From positions 10,933,001-10,997,000 of the forward strand of contig NC_083385.1 in NCBI RefSeq assembly GCF_031755915.1: a stretch of DNA of 64,000 nucleotides. Direction: 5' to 3'. The notes beneath the pieces were generated by a model that did not search any database, was not told the origin of the DNA, and saw only the letters and a program-made list of their open reading frames with translations. This stretch comes from Ziziphus jujuba (lineage: Eukaryota; Streptophyta; Magnoliopsida; Rosales; Rhamnaceae). This document shows, in pieces, positions 49,409-60,680 of the stretch; position 1 is the stretch's first letter; the number at the start of each line of letters is the position of its first letter. The position numbers and the translations under genes were made by a program.

Positions 49409-51844
49409 TATTAATCATAGAAATTAGAATACTCATAAATTCGAATTAGCATGCATTATACATAATGTATGATCATGTTTGCGAAAAAGATTTTTTTTTT
49501 TTTTTGTTTGGGGGGGCGGGGGGGATGGTTTTGGCCTTCTCATAACATTGCCTTTTTTCCAATCACCATTTGGAAGAGACATTCCTCTATGCAAAATCCA
49601 TTTTGGTCTCTCTTTAAGTTTTATGGCTGAGAAATTGGTCTCAAGTCCATAAAAACATTTGCTTAGCCAATATAATCAACCAAAAAAATGTCATGCTTTT
49701 ACAAGTGGTGGTGAAACTCATTATAATTTTAACACCTTAGATAGAATTATAAATGCTACGTATTTCAACCATGACACTCCAATTCAACCGTACAAACAGG
49801 GCATGTATTTAGTGGTGCTTTAACGACCTCAAAAGACACAACCAAACCTTTCTATCGATACTCTTAACGCCAACAGACCAAAAGACCCCAAAAAAAATGT
49901 AATAAAATAAAAAACTCTGAATCTATACAATATTTGCATACAAAAACTAACGCATGCAGATTTACTATACATGGTAAAGGGCAGCTCTGCTCGATATTTA
50001 TATGACAAAATGAAGATGTTTTTCTTGGTATCTAATAAGAGAATCTTCCATCCAAACTAATAAAAGTAAGGCCGTCCGAAGAAAAATAAAAATAGGACAT
50101 AGAAAGCTTCTCCTTTATAATGACAATTTTGAAGTGAGATCTTCAGAACCAATCTGAGCTCTTTATTAATTAATATTAGAAGAATAATTGATTAATTTTC
50201 TTATCATATGACATTAGCAAGCACGTGTATTATTCAATAAACTATGATTGGTTATAAGAATTGAAGCCAGCCTAACACAAAGATTTCCTAGAAGACTAAA
50301 TTACCCTTGGTCAAATCATGAGGCTGGACTGCATCAAAGTCTTATAATGAACCAGTCAATGATACTCGTATTGGAGTAGGACTAAATTGCCCCTTCTCGA
50401 ATTGCCAGGCTTCAGGGCTTTGCATGCCCCCAACGTAGAGAAAAAACCTTAATGAGTAATGGCTCTCGCTTACTTAGCTCTCCACCTCACCTTTTAGGTT
50501 CATGGTGTCCATGTCCATGATGTGCTTTCAAAGCACCAACACACCAACTTTATTTAAAGTGGTATAAGAATGTTCAATATCTCAATCTCCAAAGTAATGG
50601 GTGGATGATTACCATTATCCCTTTTTATATATACATACATATATATTTTCTCCTTTTGCTTTTTTAATAGGTTTTCTTTTTTCACCAAACTATATGCCCT
50701 GGATATTGAATTCGTTGTCAGGTTTGGTAGAAATATTCTTCATTAGGTTGATATGAAGCATGGACTAAGCTCAGTTTTTGTGAATTACGGGTGAAAATAT
50801 TAGCTTCAACCACCACGTATCAAAAGCCCCTTGTTACTCTTCTAAGCAATAAACAAACATTTGAAATTATGGGTTTTGGTTTGTCGCTTTTGGAGTTTGT
50901 TTTTGCATTTATGAGGGATACCAATGAGATAAAATCTTTCTGTGAAGTTTGCATATAAAGGCACGGACAATGGCTTAAAATCGAAGTCTCTCAAATTTGG
51001 ATTGTAATGTGACGGCATGGAAGTGTGCAATTAAGTCGACTCCTTTTACTTAGACCATTCAAATTCCTGATTTCAAGGTTCACAAATGCCCGGTGACCCA
51101 CCCTCCCCACATGCATTACAGCCCAGTTAATCCGGTTGGATGGCCTACTTTTCATGCGGTTACGGACCCACTTTTTGGGTCCTCCTTTTACGGTCCACCA
51201 AGTGCCATTTAATGATCGAATGGACCCTGCCAGTCATAATACGTCGTATTTGACATATAAAAAATAAAGGGTATGTTTGTTTGAAAGTGAATTCAGGTGA
51301 GTTTTTACTGATTCCTTAATTGGTACTTACTTCCAAAATTATTAAATAGGTTATTTTTCTATAATAAAATTACTAAAAATAATTTTTGATTATTTTTGCC
51401 AAACACCATAGAAAATGTTTTTACCCTTTTTTTGGGGTGCAACTCGAAACCAGGCAGTCTAATTAAAATCGCTTTGGAAGTCGTTTGACCAATAAATAAG
51501 TAGCACACGTACTATATTGTCCCAAAAAACAAGAAGAAAAAAAGCAGCATATATAGCAGACAATTTACTTAAAAAAAGGGTTACATAGGCAGACTCAACC
51601 CACACTTTAGTATCTTCTCTATGGCGGGAATATAGCAAAATCAAAAAACTACCAACAAAATGATGCGTCTTGCATATCTAGCAAACTCCCAGCTGTTATA
51701 CCTAAACGGAATCACCACCACATGAGGCTTAGACGGAATCCAGAATGTTTGCCCAATACTCAAAATTGCAAAATGGAGTTCCTTACAAAGTTAGGAAATT
51801 CTGCATTGTTGGTCAAAAGTGGTGGGAAAAGTTTCATAGGAAAC
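49409..51844. other. Intergenic region
   Basis: No gene seen. A second G-rich patch (GGGGGGGCGGGGGGGA) lies at about 49510-49525. The last 300 bp is probably the 3' flank of the next gene. Confidence 0.55.
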
Positions 51845-54800
51845 TCATTCGCACATTGTTGCGCGCCTAGGCCTCAATCTTCTTGCCATACTCTCTGAAC
51901 TCATTTTTGAAGAAGAAAATTCTGACATGCAGTTAGCAACTTGTATAACATCTGTTTTTGTCTCCACTTGTATACCACCATCATGGTCATCAGCTTCTCT
52001 ACGCCTCTGCCTTAATCTTCCAGCAATACTATCTAAGCTTGGTCCACTGGCTTGAGCATGCTTGTGCTCGAGCATTTGACTTTTCTCCAGTGGAGTGTTA
52101 CTATCATTCTTATGTTTAATATCAGACGATAGCACTTCCTTGTCTTTCTTCACTTCCTTATCTGTCCAAATATTTTCTGCATCCGGCTTAACATCTGATA
52201 TGTTATCATCTACATTTGGAGACTCATCGGCATTTCCATGGTTCCTGCTCCTCAGCTTTAATCTCCCAGCAATACTATCTGAGCTTGGCTCAGTGGCAAG
52301 AGAAGGATCCTTCAACATCGGATTATTCTCCAAGACAGTGTCATTAATAATATCATGTTTGTTACCACTAAAATGCTCTTCTATCTCTTGATCCACTTCC
52401 TTTCCTATTAATACTTTGTTTACAACATCCTTACAGCACGAAACATTCTCTTTTGGCTTTTGAAAGTCATTATCTTGATGTCCTTCCTTACGCCTCTGCC
52501 TTAATCTTCCTGCAATAGTATCAATGCTTGGTTCGATGGTCTGAGCAGGCTTCCTTTTTAGCTTTGAGAGTGCAGTATGACTATCAATGTCTTCTGTTCC
52601 ACCCATTTCTTTCTCTTTCTCACTTTCAAAATCATCACCCTTGTTTTCACATTGTGGTTTCAACAATCCAAACTGATAATGAACCTTGTGCTTAACATCC
52701 AAAGGTCCAACATTCTGAGATAGTGGTCCATCAGAAAAGGACAATGACCTTGTCACAGAGATTTGACTGTCTATATGTTGATTTAGGCTACCGTGCATCC
52801 TTTTCTCTCTCTCACTCTTGAACTTGTCAGCACTTTGATCTTCAAATTGAGGTTCTGATGATCCAATATTATTGTTATTGACATCAAGAGATTCCTTAGA
52901 TACTTCATCTTTATCTGAGAACTGCAGTAACCTTTTGGCAGAAACATGGTTGGCAGTATCTGGACTTTTTACCAAGTTTGTTTCCCTGCGACGAGTTTGA
53001 ATGAGGTAATGTGCTACCGATTTGAAGCCCAGTTGTGATATCTGGAAATTTGGGAAGTTAATGTTGGCATCAAATCAAAGGGTGGTAAAAGGAGAACAAA
53101 AGAAACAAGGCAATGTTGGCATGGTTGAACAAGTAACCTTCTTGTAGAGAGTGCCAGTGGGTGCCCATCCCTTTGCTTGCCGACACAGACTGCAGTTGCA
53201 AATTCCACGACATGCAGGGCACATCCAATCTGGGTTTTCTATGGCTTCAAGTACATGCTCCCCATATCTGCTCCATGAAAGACAAAAGAATGTACCATAA
53301 ACATCAGAAACTAAAATTTTTACAGGACATACACAACAAGACAGTGAAAAGCCAAATACAGCAAGAGGTCTGAAATCCTCATTATTGATATACAGTATAA
53401 AGTTATTTGTTAAAATTAATAATAAAGTAAGTCATTTTTATCCTATTATAAGTTCAATACTGTTCTTAAGTAAATACCTCATGTATAAACAATCTCCACA
53501 AAACTGTCCTTGAACTTTGTTGCATTTGCAGCAGTGAGTACGGTGACCAAGAGTTTTCTGCCTGTAAAAACATCATTGCAAAATTGTGTGTAATGTAAAG
53601 CTTCAGCTATAAGGGATTTGACTATAGACATTGAGAACATCAAATTGCATGAGAAAATGTTACACCTAGTTGAAATATAGCATAGCAAATAGAGGAAATT
53701 ACTCAAATAAGAATTAAAATTAACTGCATAGACACATATTTTCGTACTTTCCATGTTAAAAAAATTCAAAAACTACTAATTTTCAGACCACACCAACCAG
53801 TAATAGCTAATTTCTTCCTTATTTGGTATTACCGTTTCACGAAAGCACCTCTCCAAATGAAGCAGAGGTGAAAAATAAGTAAATAACAATAAAATTGTTA
53901 TTGATCTTAAACTAAATATGAAGCTTTGTTTTAAACCTCATGTTGTAGAAACATTGAAGCAAATATGCTTAGGGAAGCATGTAAAGTTCACCTGGGAATG
54001 GCTTTCAATAGCAATACTTAATTACCTCATACTTGAAAGGACAATAAAAAAAGGTCTAAGACAGCTTTTCATTTTGGACACTTTCAATGGAAGGCTTGCA
54101 TAGTTTTAGCACTAATGAAAACAATAAGCGATTCCAAAGGTTGTTCTTAATAAAGTTAGGTTAGACAACCATTAATTAATCTTGTTTGCGAAACTTAGAA
54201 CTTGTTCCCCATCATTATTGCCTTTGAGTTTCAAAATTCCTTATTGAACTTGTTCCCCATCATTATTGTCTTTGAGTTTCAAAATTCCTTAAAAGTGTCC
54301 ATTTCTGTCTTTTTATGTTTTAGTTTTGTGTTTAAATGTCTTCTTCTTATGTATATTTTAGTGAACATGGTAGGAACATATTCATGGGATATCAGTTCCA
54401 ATAATGGTGTTATATCCAGTTTGCTTACTAAAAACCATGATCAACGAAAGCCATCTAACCTGCATTGATGGCAAGTCTTTCCCTTTACTGGATCATAGAT
54501 TCGCTTTCCGTCTGGCCCACAACCATCCACAAATAGCTCCCAACTCTTCTCCGTATTACCCAATAGCTTTTCATGCTCATCTGTGTATATCTCCGGCTTC
54601 GAGCCCACCTCTGGCAAAATATCCTCATCTTCTAACCCCTTGTCGTTCTTCACTAGTTGTACTTCAGTGTAGCTAACTGGTGTCACATTCTGCAACCTAA
54701 ACGAACAAACAAAATAAATACAGGGAAAAATTAATAATAATAATAATAATAAAACGAAGAATTATGATTTTGAACTTAGTGTAATAACTTGCATTAAGTT

Positions 54801-55454
54801 AAAAGAGTGATTGAGAAGCCCAATCCAGAGTCATGAAAACCAAATAAAACATTATGACCATAAAACCACCTTTAATATACCAAACTCAAAATATACTCTA
54901 GGAAAAAAAAAATCATGCAATACAACTAAATCTATATGCCCATTATCATATTTCATTACATTATGTATATATAACTAAGCGTAAAATGATTAAACCAAAA
55001 AAAAAAAAAAAAACTCACTCAAACTGAATCAAAATTTCTAAAAGTTGAACAGGGAAAGAAGATAAAAGATTTTTTCTTATCTTAAGGTCCAATAAATTTA
55101 CGGAAAACAAAAAAATAAAAGAAATGAAAAGAAAGAGGGTGAATCTGGTGAGAATGACCTGGAAGAGCGCCTAAGGGGTCCAGATGGGGGCAAGGCAGGA
55201 GACGATTTGCGCAGTGGAGTGCGTTTGGGATGAATGTGAGAGTTGAGCTTGAGAGAGAGATCAAAAATGCCGAGCTTTTGCATTTTCTGGAGGTTTTCTC
55301 TGATTCTCTCTTCTCTGGTCTGCTCGTACGACTGTGAGTGTGACAGGGATTGAATCTGATCATGCTTGTTGTTGTTGTTGTTATTATTCCCGCTTGCAAT
55401 TGCAGCATCAGCGGCTTCGGAGGAGATTTCTGACCTTTCTCTCTTCCTCCCCAT
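51845..55454 (-). CDS. CDCA7-type 4CXXC zinc-finger protein
   Basis: Five exons, 55454-55159, 54696-54460, 53561-53478, 53267-53138 and 53041-51845, give 647 aa. The start is the first ATG in frame (MGRKRERSEISS); the frame is open above it but has no in-frame ATG in the sequence read. The zf-4CXXC_R1 domain (about residues 173-265) has the Cys pairs CHQC, CCKC, CGDC, CPAC and CNCSLC. Residues equivalent to those mutated in human ICF3 syndrome (Arg of CHQCR, Gly of FCGDC, Arg of YMRYGE) are present. CDCA7 proteins bind hemimethylated DNA and recruit the remodeller HELLS/DDM1, so a role in DNA-methylation maintenance is inferred. The plant-type C-terminus has four copies of an [ST]IAGRLRxR-like motif at about 420, 501, 583 and 631. 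Arabidopsis relatives, from memory: At2g23530, At4g37110. Confidence 0.92.
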
Positions 55455-55533
55455 TCTCAACTCTCGCCGCCGCTCCCAATCTTCAACGGTCGATTTTGGC
55501 TTTTCTAAACTCCTCTTTTTTTTCTTTTTTTTT

Positions 55534-55596
55534 TTACCCCCCAGATTTTGAGACGAGGGAGGGAAACCGGAGATGGCCCCGCTGGCCACTAAACAT
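55534..55596 (-). other. Upstream ORF in the CDCA7-type gene leader
   Basis: An ATG at 55596 opens a 20-codon frame (MFSGQRGHLRFPSLVSKSGG, stop) that ends before the main start at 55454. If transcription begins above it, it could reduce translation of the main frame. Transcript start unknown. Confidence 0.4.
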
Positions 55597-55599
55597 CTT

Positions 55600-57060
55600 T
55601 CTTCTTTATTTTTTTATTTTATTATTTCAAGTATTGAGCTACCAAAATTAAATAAATCATTTGCATTATTATAAATTTTTTTTTTTTCATATTGTTAGAA
55701 ATATGCAATAAGATAAAATTAAGATTTTAAGAGACGGTTTATCAATTATGACAACATAATTAATGTTTATCCTTTCCTCAAAAAATAAAAATAAAAAGTA
55801 ATATTTTTCCTCTTTTCTTCAGTGGGATTTATTGCTTAGAAGATTAATTCTCTATATACTCTTAACACAAATTTCTTGTACGTTTGAAAATGTTTTATAT
55901 ATTTACTTAATAAAAAATTAATAAACCTAATAAAAGCTTTATATATTATTTTTGATTTATTAATAAAACAATTACTCGATGTTAGGATTTACATCTTTTA
56001 AAAGTTTATAATTATTTTCAGTACTCAAAAAAAAAAAAAAACTTTGCTAATAATAATTTAACAATATTAAATTATGAACTTTACATCTTTAAAAAAGTTT
56101 ATAATTCTTTTTCTCACTCGAAAAAGAACTTGCTAATAATAATTTAACAATAGTAAACTATTTAGAATGTTTTTGAAAATGATATGAAATAATATCCTAA
56201 CAACTTTATTGTTTAATTTTTAAATCATAAAAACAAGCTTTTTAATATCATGTTTAACTGTGTATATATATATATATATATATTTTTTTTTTTTCATACG
56301 TCCACAATTTATAATTCATGTCATTTATTATTATTACTATTATGGAAATATTAATATCTTAAACTTGAGAAATCAAAATTTAAAATTTGTAGCATGTTCT
56401 TATTTTCGTTTGATAAAAAATATTCACAATGTAGATCGAATTGAGGACCTGAAAAATGACAACGTTCATATTGTCACTAGACAGAAAAAGGAAAACAAAT
56501 GCATTTACATTGTGTATATATATATATATATATATAATTAATTAATTGAAGGATAAAAGCGTTTTCACATCGTGCAAATTGCCTAATTGTCTTATATGTT
56601 TTTGGGCAAGCTCATGGAATTTAAACTAGTGATCCAATCAAATAAAATAGCTGAACAAACTTTTTATTTTTATAATATAACTATAAATTCCACACCTTAT
56701 AAATTCTAGAAAATACAATCTTTTGCTGCACATATGCCATACATTAACAATTATTAGACCCCTTGAGTGTTTTTTAGGGGATCGAGACCACTTGAGTTTG
56801 ATGCACCACTTTAATTTCTTATTCTTTTTGTTATGTTGATCGATGCCTTTTTCTTTTTTTAAGTATTATTTTAATTGGCAAAGCAAGCATACAAACAAAA
56901 ACATGAAAAAAAAAAAAAAAAAAAAAACTTTAAAATACCTGCAAAAACTAGCACAGGCATTTGATATTGTTTACTCTAAATTTACCCTCCTTTTGAAATA
57001 AAGCATTTGATAGTTCTCAAAATCTCTAACTCCTTATTTCCTTTTTTCTCATGATGAGCG
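55600..57060. other. AT-rich intergenic region
   Basis: No gene seen. Two (AT)n tracts (about 56260-56281, 56514-56535) and A-runs near 56027 and 56908. A short phrase (TTTATAATTxTTTTxxxxCTC, then TTTGCTAATAATAATTTAAC) is repeated near 56005-56065 and 56097-56150. Confidence 0.55.
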
Positions 57061-58250
57061 TTACAGTATTTTTTTTTATGAATAGAACCTTCTATTAAAC
57101 ATAAAAAGACCCCAGGAAGGAGTATTGCAGACAAACATCCTTGCCCAGACGATCAAGAGCACACATGTTCAAAATATCATTGAGCAAGAGATCTAAAATA
57201 CAAATCAAAAACAGAGGAGCCAGCTAAAGCTTTCTTTGCTATTAAATCAGCTAAACCATTTGCAGATCTAGCATTCCATTTTATAGACCAATTGAACTTT
57301 TGGAACCTTGCTCAAATTTCTGTCATCTCAAAATAGGTGAACCAGCTAAGGATGGCGCTAATTGGTCCGCAATTTCTTTTACCAACATTGCAGCAGGAAA
57401 TTCCAACCTTTGTCTTCAGCACATGCCGAAGCCCATTGAATAGCTTGGAGCTCTGCTTCATAAGGGGAGTCACACTGAATACACTTTGAAGCTAGAAACT
57501 TAATTTCCCCGTTACTATCCCTGGCAACGAAAGCAATGCCAGCCTCCCCATTAGAGTAAGCCGCATCAGGGTTTAGTTTCCACCACCCTTTAATTGGTGT
57601 CGACCACTTCTCTTGAAAACCTTTAGAAGTCTGAACCAAACAGGAAGCTTCGAAGAATTCATCCACTAAGTTCTCGAACTTCATCAAAGCCTTGCGTATA
57701 GATCCAGCTCCTTGAAAACGAAACTCATTCCTAAGATTCCAGCTTGCATAGAACAACGTAGCTAGAAAAACAGTGATAAGCTCTTTATCCATTCCATTAA
57801 AACAGTGATTTGCTTTTGGCTCAACACAAAACTCCACCATTTCTTGAACTGAATAAATATTCCACTAGTCCATCTTACAACCCCATTTGAAAGCAAAAGC
57901 TAGCATTCTAATCCCTTGGCACTCCTTAAAAACATGAAAGGCTGTCTCTACTTCAGCTCCACATACATCGCATAGAACATCATCTCCTCCAAGTCTAGTA
58001 GCCAGCACCTCCTTCGAAGGAATTGCATTTGAAAGCATCCTCCATAAAAAAGAGTTTTAAGTCTTTCATGTAAGTTGAGTTGCCATAACTTCTTCCAGCA
58101 ATTGGCATTTCCCAAAGGATGATGGTTCCTAAACTTCAAATTATAGCAACTGCTCACTGAAAAGCCTCCTTCTTTTGTTTCCTGTCCACAGGAGCTTATC
58201 ATGAACATTAGTTCGAGGCCAAACTAACTTTAAAATAGCACTGATCGAGT
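57060..58250 (-). pseudogene. LINE-type retrotransposon remnant (zf-RVT and RNase H region)
   Basis: On the minus strand the upstream part (58208-57880) reads as a zf-RVT domain: WKKLWQLNLHERLKTL, then, in other frames, a Cys-rich stretch and FHVFKECQGIRMLA. It is followed at 57840-57379 by an RNase H-like domain (GWWKLNPDAAYSNGEAGIAF, ARDSNGEIKFLASK, SPYEAELQAIQWA) and a degenerate tail to about 57060. This order is found at the 3' end of plant non-LTR retrotransposons. The RT domain itself is absent and frameshifts break the rest, so it is dead. Confidence 0.78.
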
Positions 58251-59051
58251 CATCATCGTAAAGAGACCTGATGAGATTTTCGTCCCAGTGTTGCAGTATT
58301 ATTCAGTAAACAAAATATAAAGCAAAGAAAAAGCCAACTATTTTAACAAATTAAAAACCAAATGTATGCACCTTGGCCTATTAATATAGAAAACAAATAG
58401 ATAAGTAAATAATTGGGCTATCTGACGTACGGAGGCCCAATCAATTAGTAGTTGGTTCAGCCCGGATACAGCCACAGCAAAATCCACCCACCCAAAAATT
58501 AATTAATAGATCCAGAAATTTCTACGTATATATTTGAAAAAAGTTGTCCTCGGACCAAGATTTCAATTATAAAATTCAATTTGACAGTCCTATCGGAGGA
58601 AAAATTGACAAATAAAACCTGTGAGAATACGTAAATCCGTTAGGTACTGCTGAACCAAACACCACCTAAGTTCCCCTGGAACGCTCACAATGTTAGGAGG
58701 CCTATGCTTGCCCAAAGTTATTTAATGCATATTTGCTTATATCAAAAGTAACGCCCAAAAACTTCATATACACTGAGAAAAATTGAACCAAAGTTGCTGA
58801 ACTACCGCATGAAATTTTCATCTACAAAAACGCCCGGTCATTTCAAACCAAATGCGACTTAACTATAACTAAGCTTGCAAGTTTCTCCATTCGATTCTAT
58901 TAGATCGCTTTAGCCTTTGCTAACAAGAAAACCACGTACCTTTTTCTTCTTCTTCTTCTTTTTTTTTTTTAATTTTTTTTCTTTTTTATGCATATATACC
59001 ACCACCACCACCCAAGTGTTCTAGCATTGGTATTCATCAGAAAATTATCAT
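58251..59051 (+). promoter_or_regulatory. Upstream region of the GDSL gene
   Basis: A TATA-like element (CATATATACC, 58991-59000) lies about 55 bp above the ATG at 59052, preceded by a pyrimidine-rich tract (58938-58985). No other gene seen. Confidence 0.5.
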
Positions 59052-60680
59052 ATGGCTATGAAGTGCTCTAGGAGTGTGTCTTTGATTCTCTTACTATTCG
59101 TTTCAAACTGGTATTATTGTGCAAATGCTGCTAATAAGGATGGTTTGGGAGCTTCGTTTATCTTCGGCGATTCTCTAGTTGATGCCGGAAACAATAACTA
59201 TTTATCAACTTTGTCTAAAGCAAACATCCCTCCTAATGGAATTGATTTCAAAGCGTCTGGTGGAAATCCCACAGGCCGTTACACCAATGGAAGGACCATT
59301 GGTGATATAGTTGGTATATATATATATATATATATGCTCTAGAAAATTATGTTATGTTCTTATTTATACTTAATTAGTTTTGTTATTCATAGAGATTAAT
59401 ATTCCTTTTTCACTTTTTTTCTCCATTTTATTTTTTTCAGGTGAAGAATTAGGAATCCCCAACTATGCAGTCCCATATTTGGCTCCAAACGCATCAGGAA
59501 AATCCGTACTCTCTGGGGTTAATTATGCATCAGGGGGGGGAGGGATTTTGAACGCAACAGGAAGAATATTTGTATGCATTCCTACTTACCCTCTGTTGAT
59601 GATAATCACTTTAATTTGTATTTTTTTTTTCTCCTAAAGTCTTAGTAATTAATTTACTTGGATTTTTCAAGTACATATACATTATTGCTGCAGGTTAATA
59701 GGATAGGAATGGATGTCCAGATTGATTATTTCAACGTTACAAGAAAACAGATAGATAAACTACTGGGTCCTACAAAGGCAAAAGACTATATGATGAGAAA
59801 ATCCATTTTCTCCGTCACTGTTGGGGCAAATGACTTTTTGAACAATTATCTACTTCCAGTCCTCTCCATTGGAGCAAGAGTTTCTCAGACCCCAGATGCT
59901 TTTGTTGATGATATGATCAATCACTTTAGGAACCAGCTAACTGTACGTATAAATCAAAAGCTAGCTCCCAAGGCTTAATTTACAATTTGGGTTTTTTAAA
60001 AACTGCTCTATATTATTATATATAAAATAATATATTGGTGATATTCATGATCATCGCAGAGACTTTACCAATTGGATGCTCGGAAATTCGTGATTGGAAA
60101 CGTTGGTCCAATAGGTTGCATACCTTATCAAAAGACAATAAATCAACTAAAACAAGACCAATGTGTGGATTTGCCTAATAAGCTTGCGGTTCAGTACAAT
60201 GGCCGATTGAAAGACTTGCTAGCTGAACTAAAAGACAATCTCCCTGGATCAACGTTTGTTTACGCAAATGTGTATGATCTGGTTATGGAGCTCATCACAA
60301 ACTATGGAAAATACGGTAAGCCTAATTTTTCCCACTGATATATATATATATATATATATATGCGCTATATATGCTATATATGCTGTATATTTAACAGCAT
60401 GTATGAAAAAAAGAATAAATTTAAGAATAAAAACCATTGAAATTATTACGATATAGGGTTCACAACAGCAAGTAGAGCTTGCTGTGGAAATGGAGGTCAG
60501 TTCGCAGGGATAATTCCATGTGGGCCAACTTCGAGCATGTGTTCAGACAGATCGGCGCATGTGTTTTGGGACCCCTACCATCCCAGCGAAGCTGCCAACC
60601 TTATACTTGCCAAGAAGTTGATTGATGGAGACACAAGATACATATCTCCAATGAATCTCAGACAGCTTCGAGATCTTTAG
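59052..60680 (+). CDS. GDSL esterase/lipase (SGNH hydrolase)
   Basis: Five exons, 59052-59313, 59441-59571, 59694-59942, 60060-60315 and 60457-60680, give 373 aa, typical for the plant GDSL family and its five-exon structure. A hydrophobic signal peptide (about residues 1-26, ending YYCANA) implies secretion. All four SGNH blocks are present: block I FIFGDSLVDAGNNN (nucleophile Ser), block II GVNYASGGGG, block III VGANDFLNNY (Asn), block V FWDPYHPSEAAN (Asp and His). The enzyme would hydrolyse ester bonds of lipids or cell-wall/cutin-related substrates; which one is unknown. From memory the closest Arabidopsis entry is At2g23540, next to a CDCA7-type gene as here. Intron 1 starts GTATATATAT inside a TA repeat and intron 4 contains another. 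Confidence 0.94.

Noticed and set aside
55455..55589. N-terminal extension of the CDCA7-type protein (GKKKKKKKRSLEKPK...)
   Set aside because: The frame is open, but its first codon is GTG and no ATG lies in it before 55454. A plant nuclear gene is expected to start at ATG.
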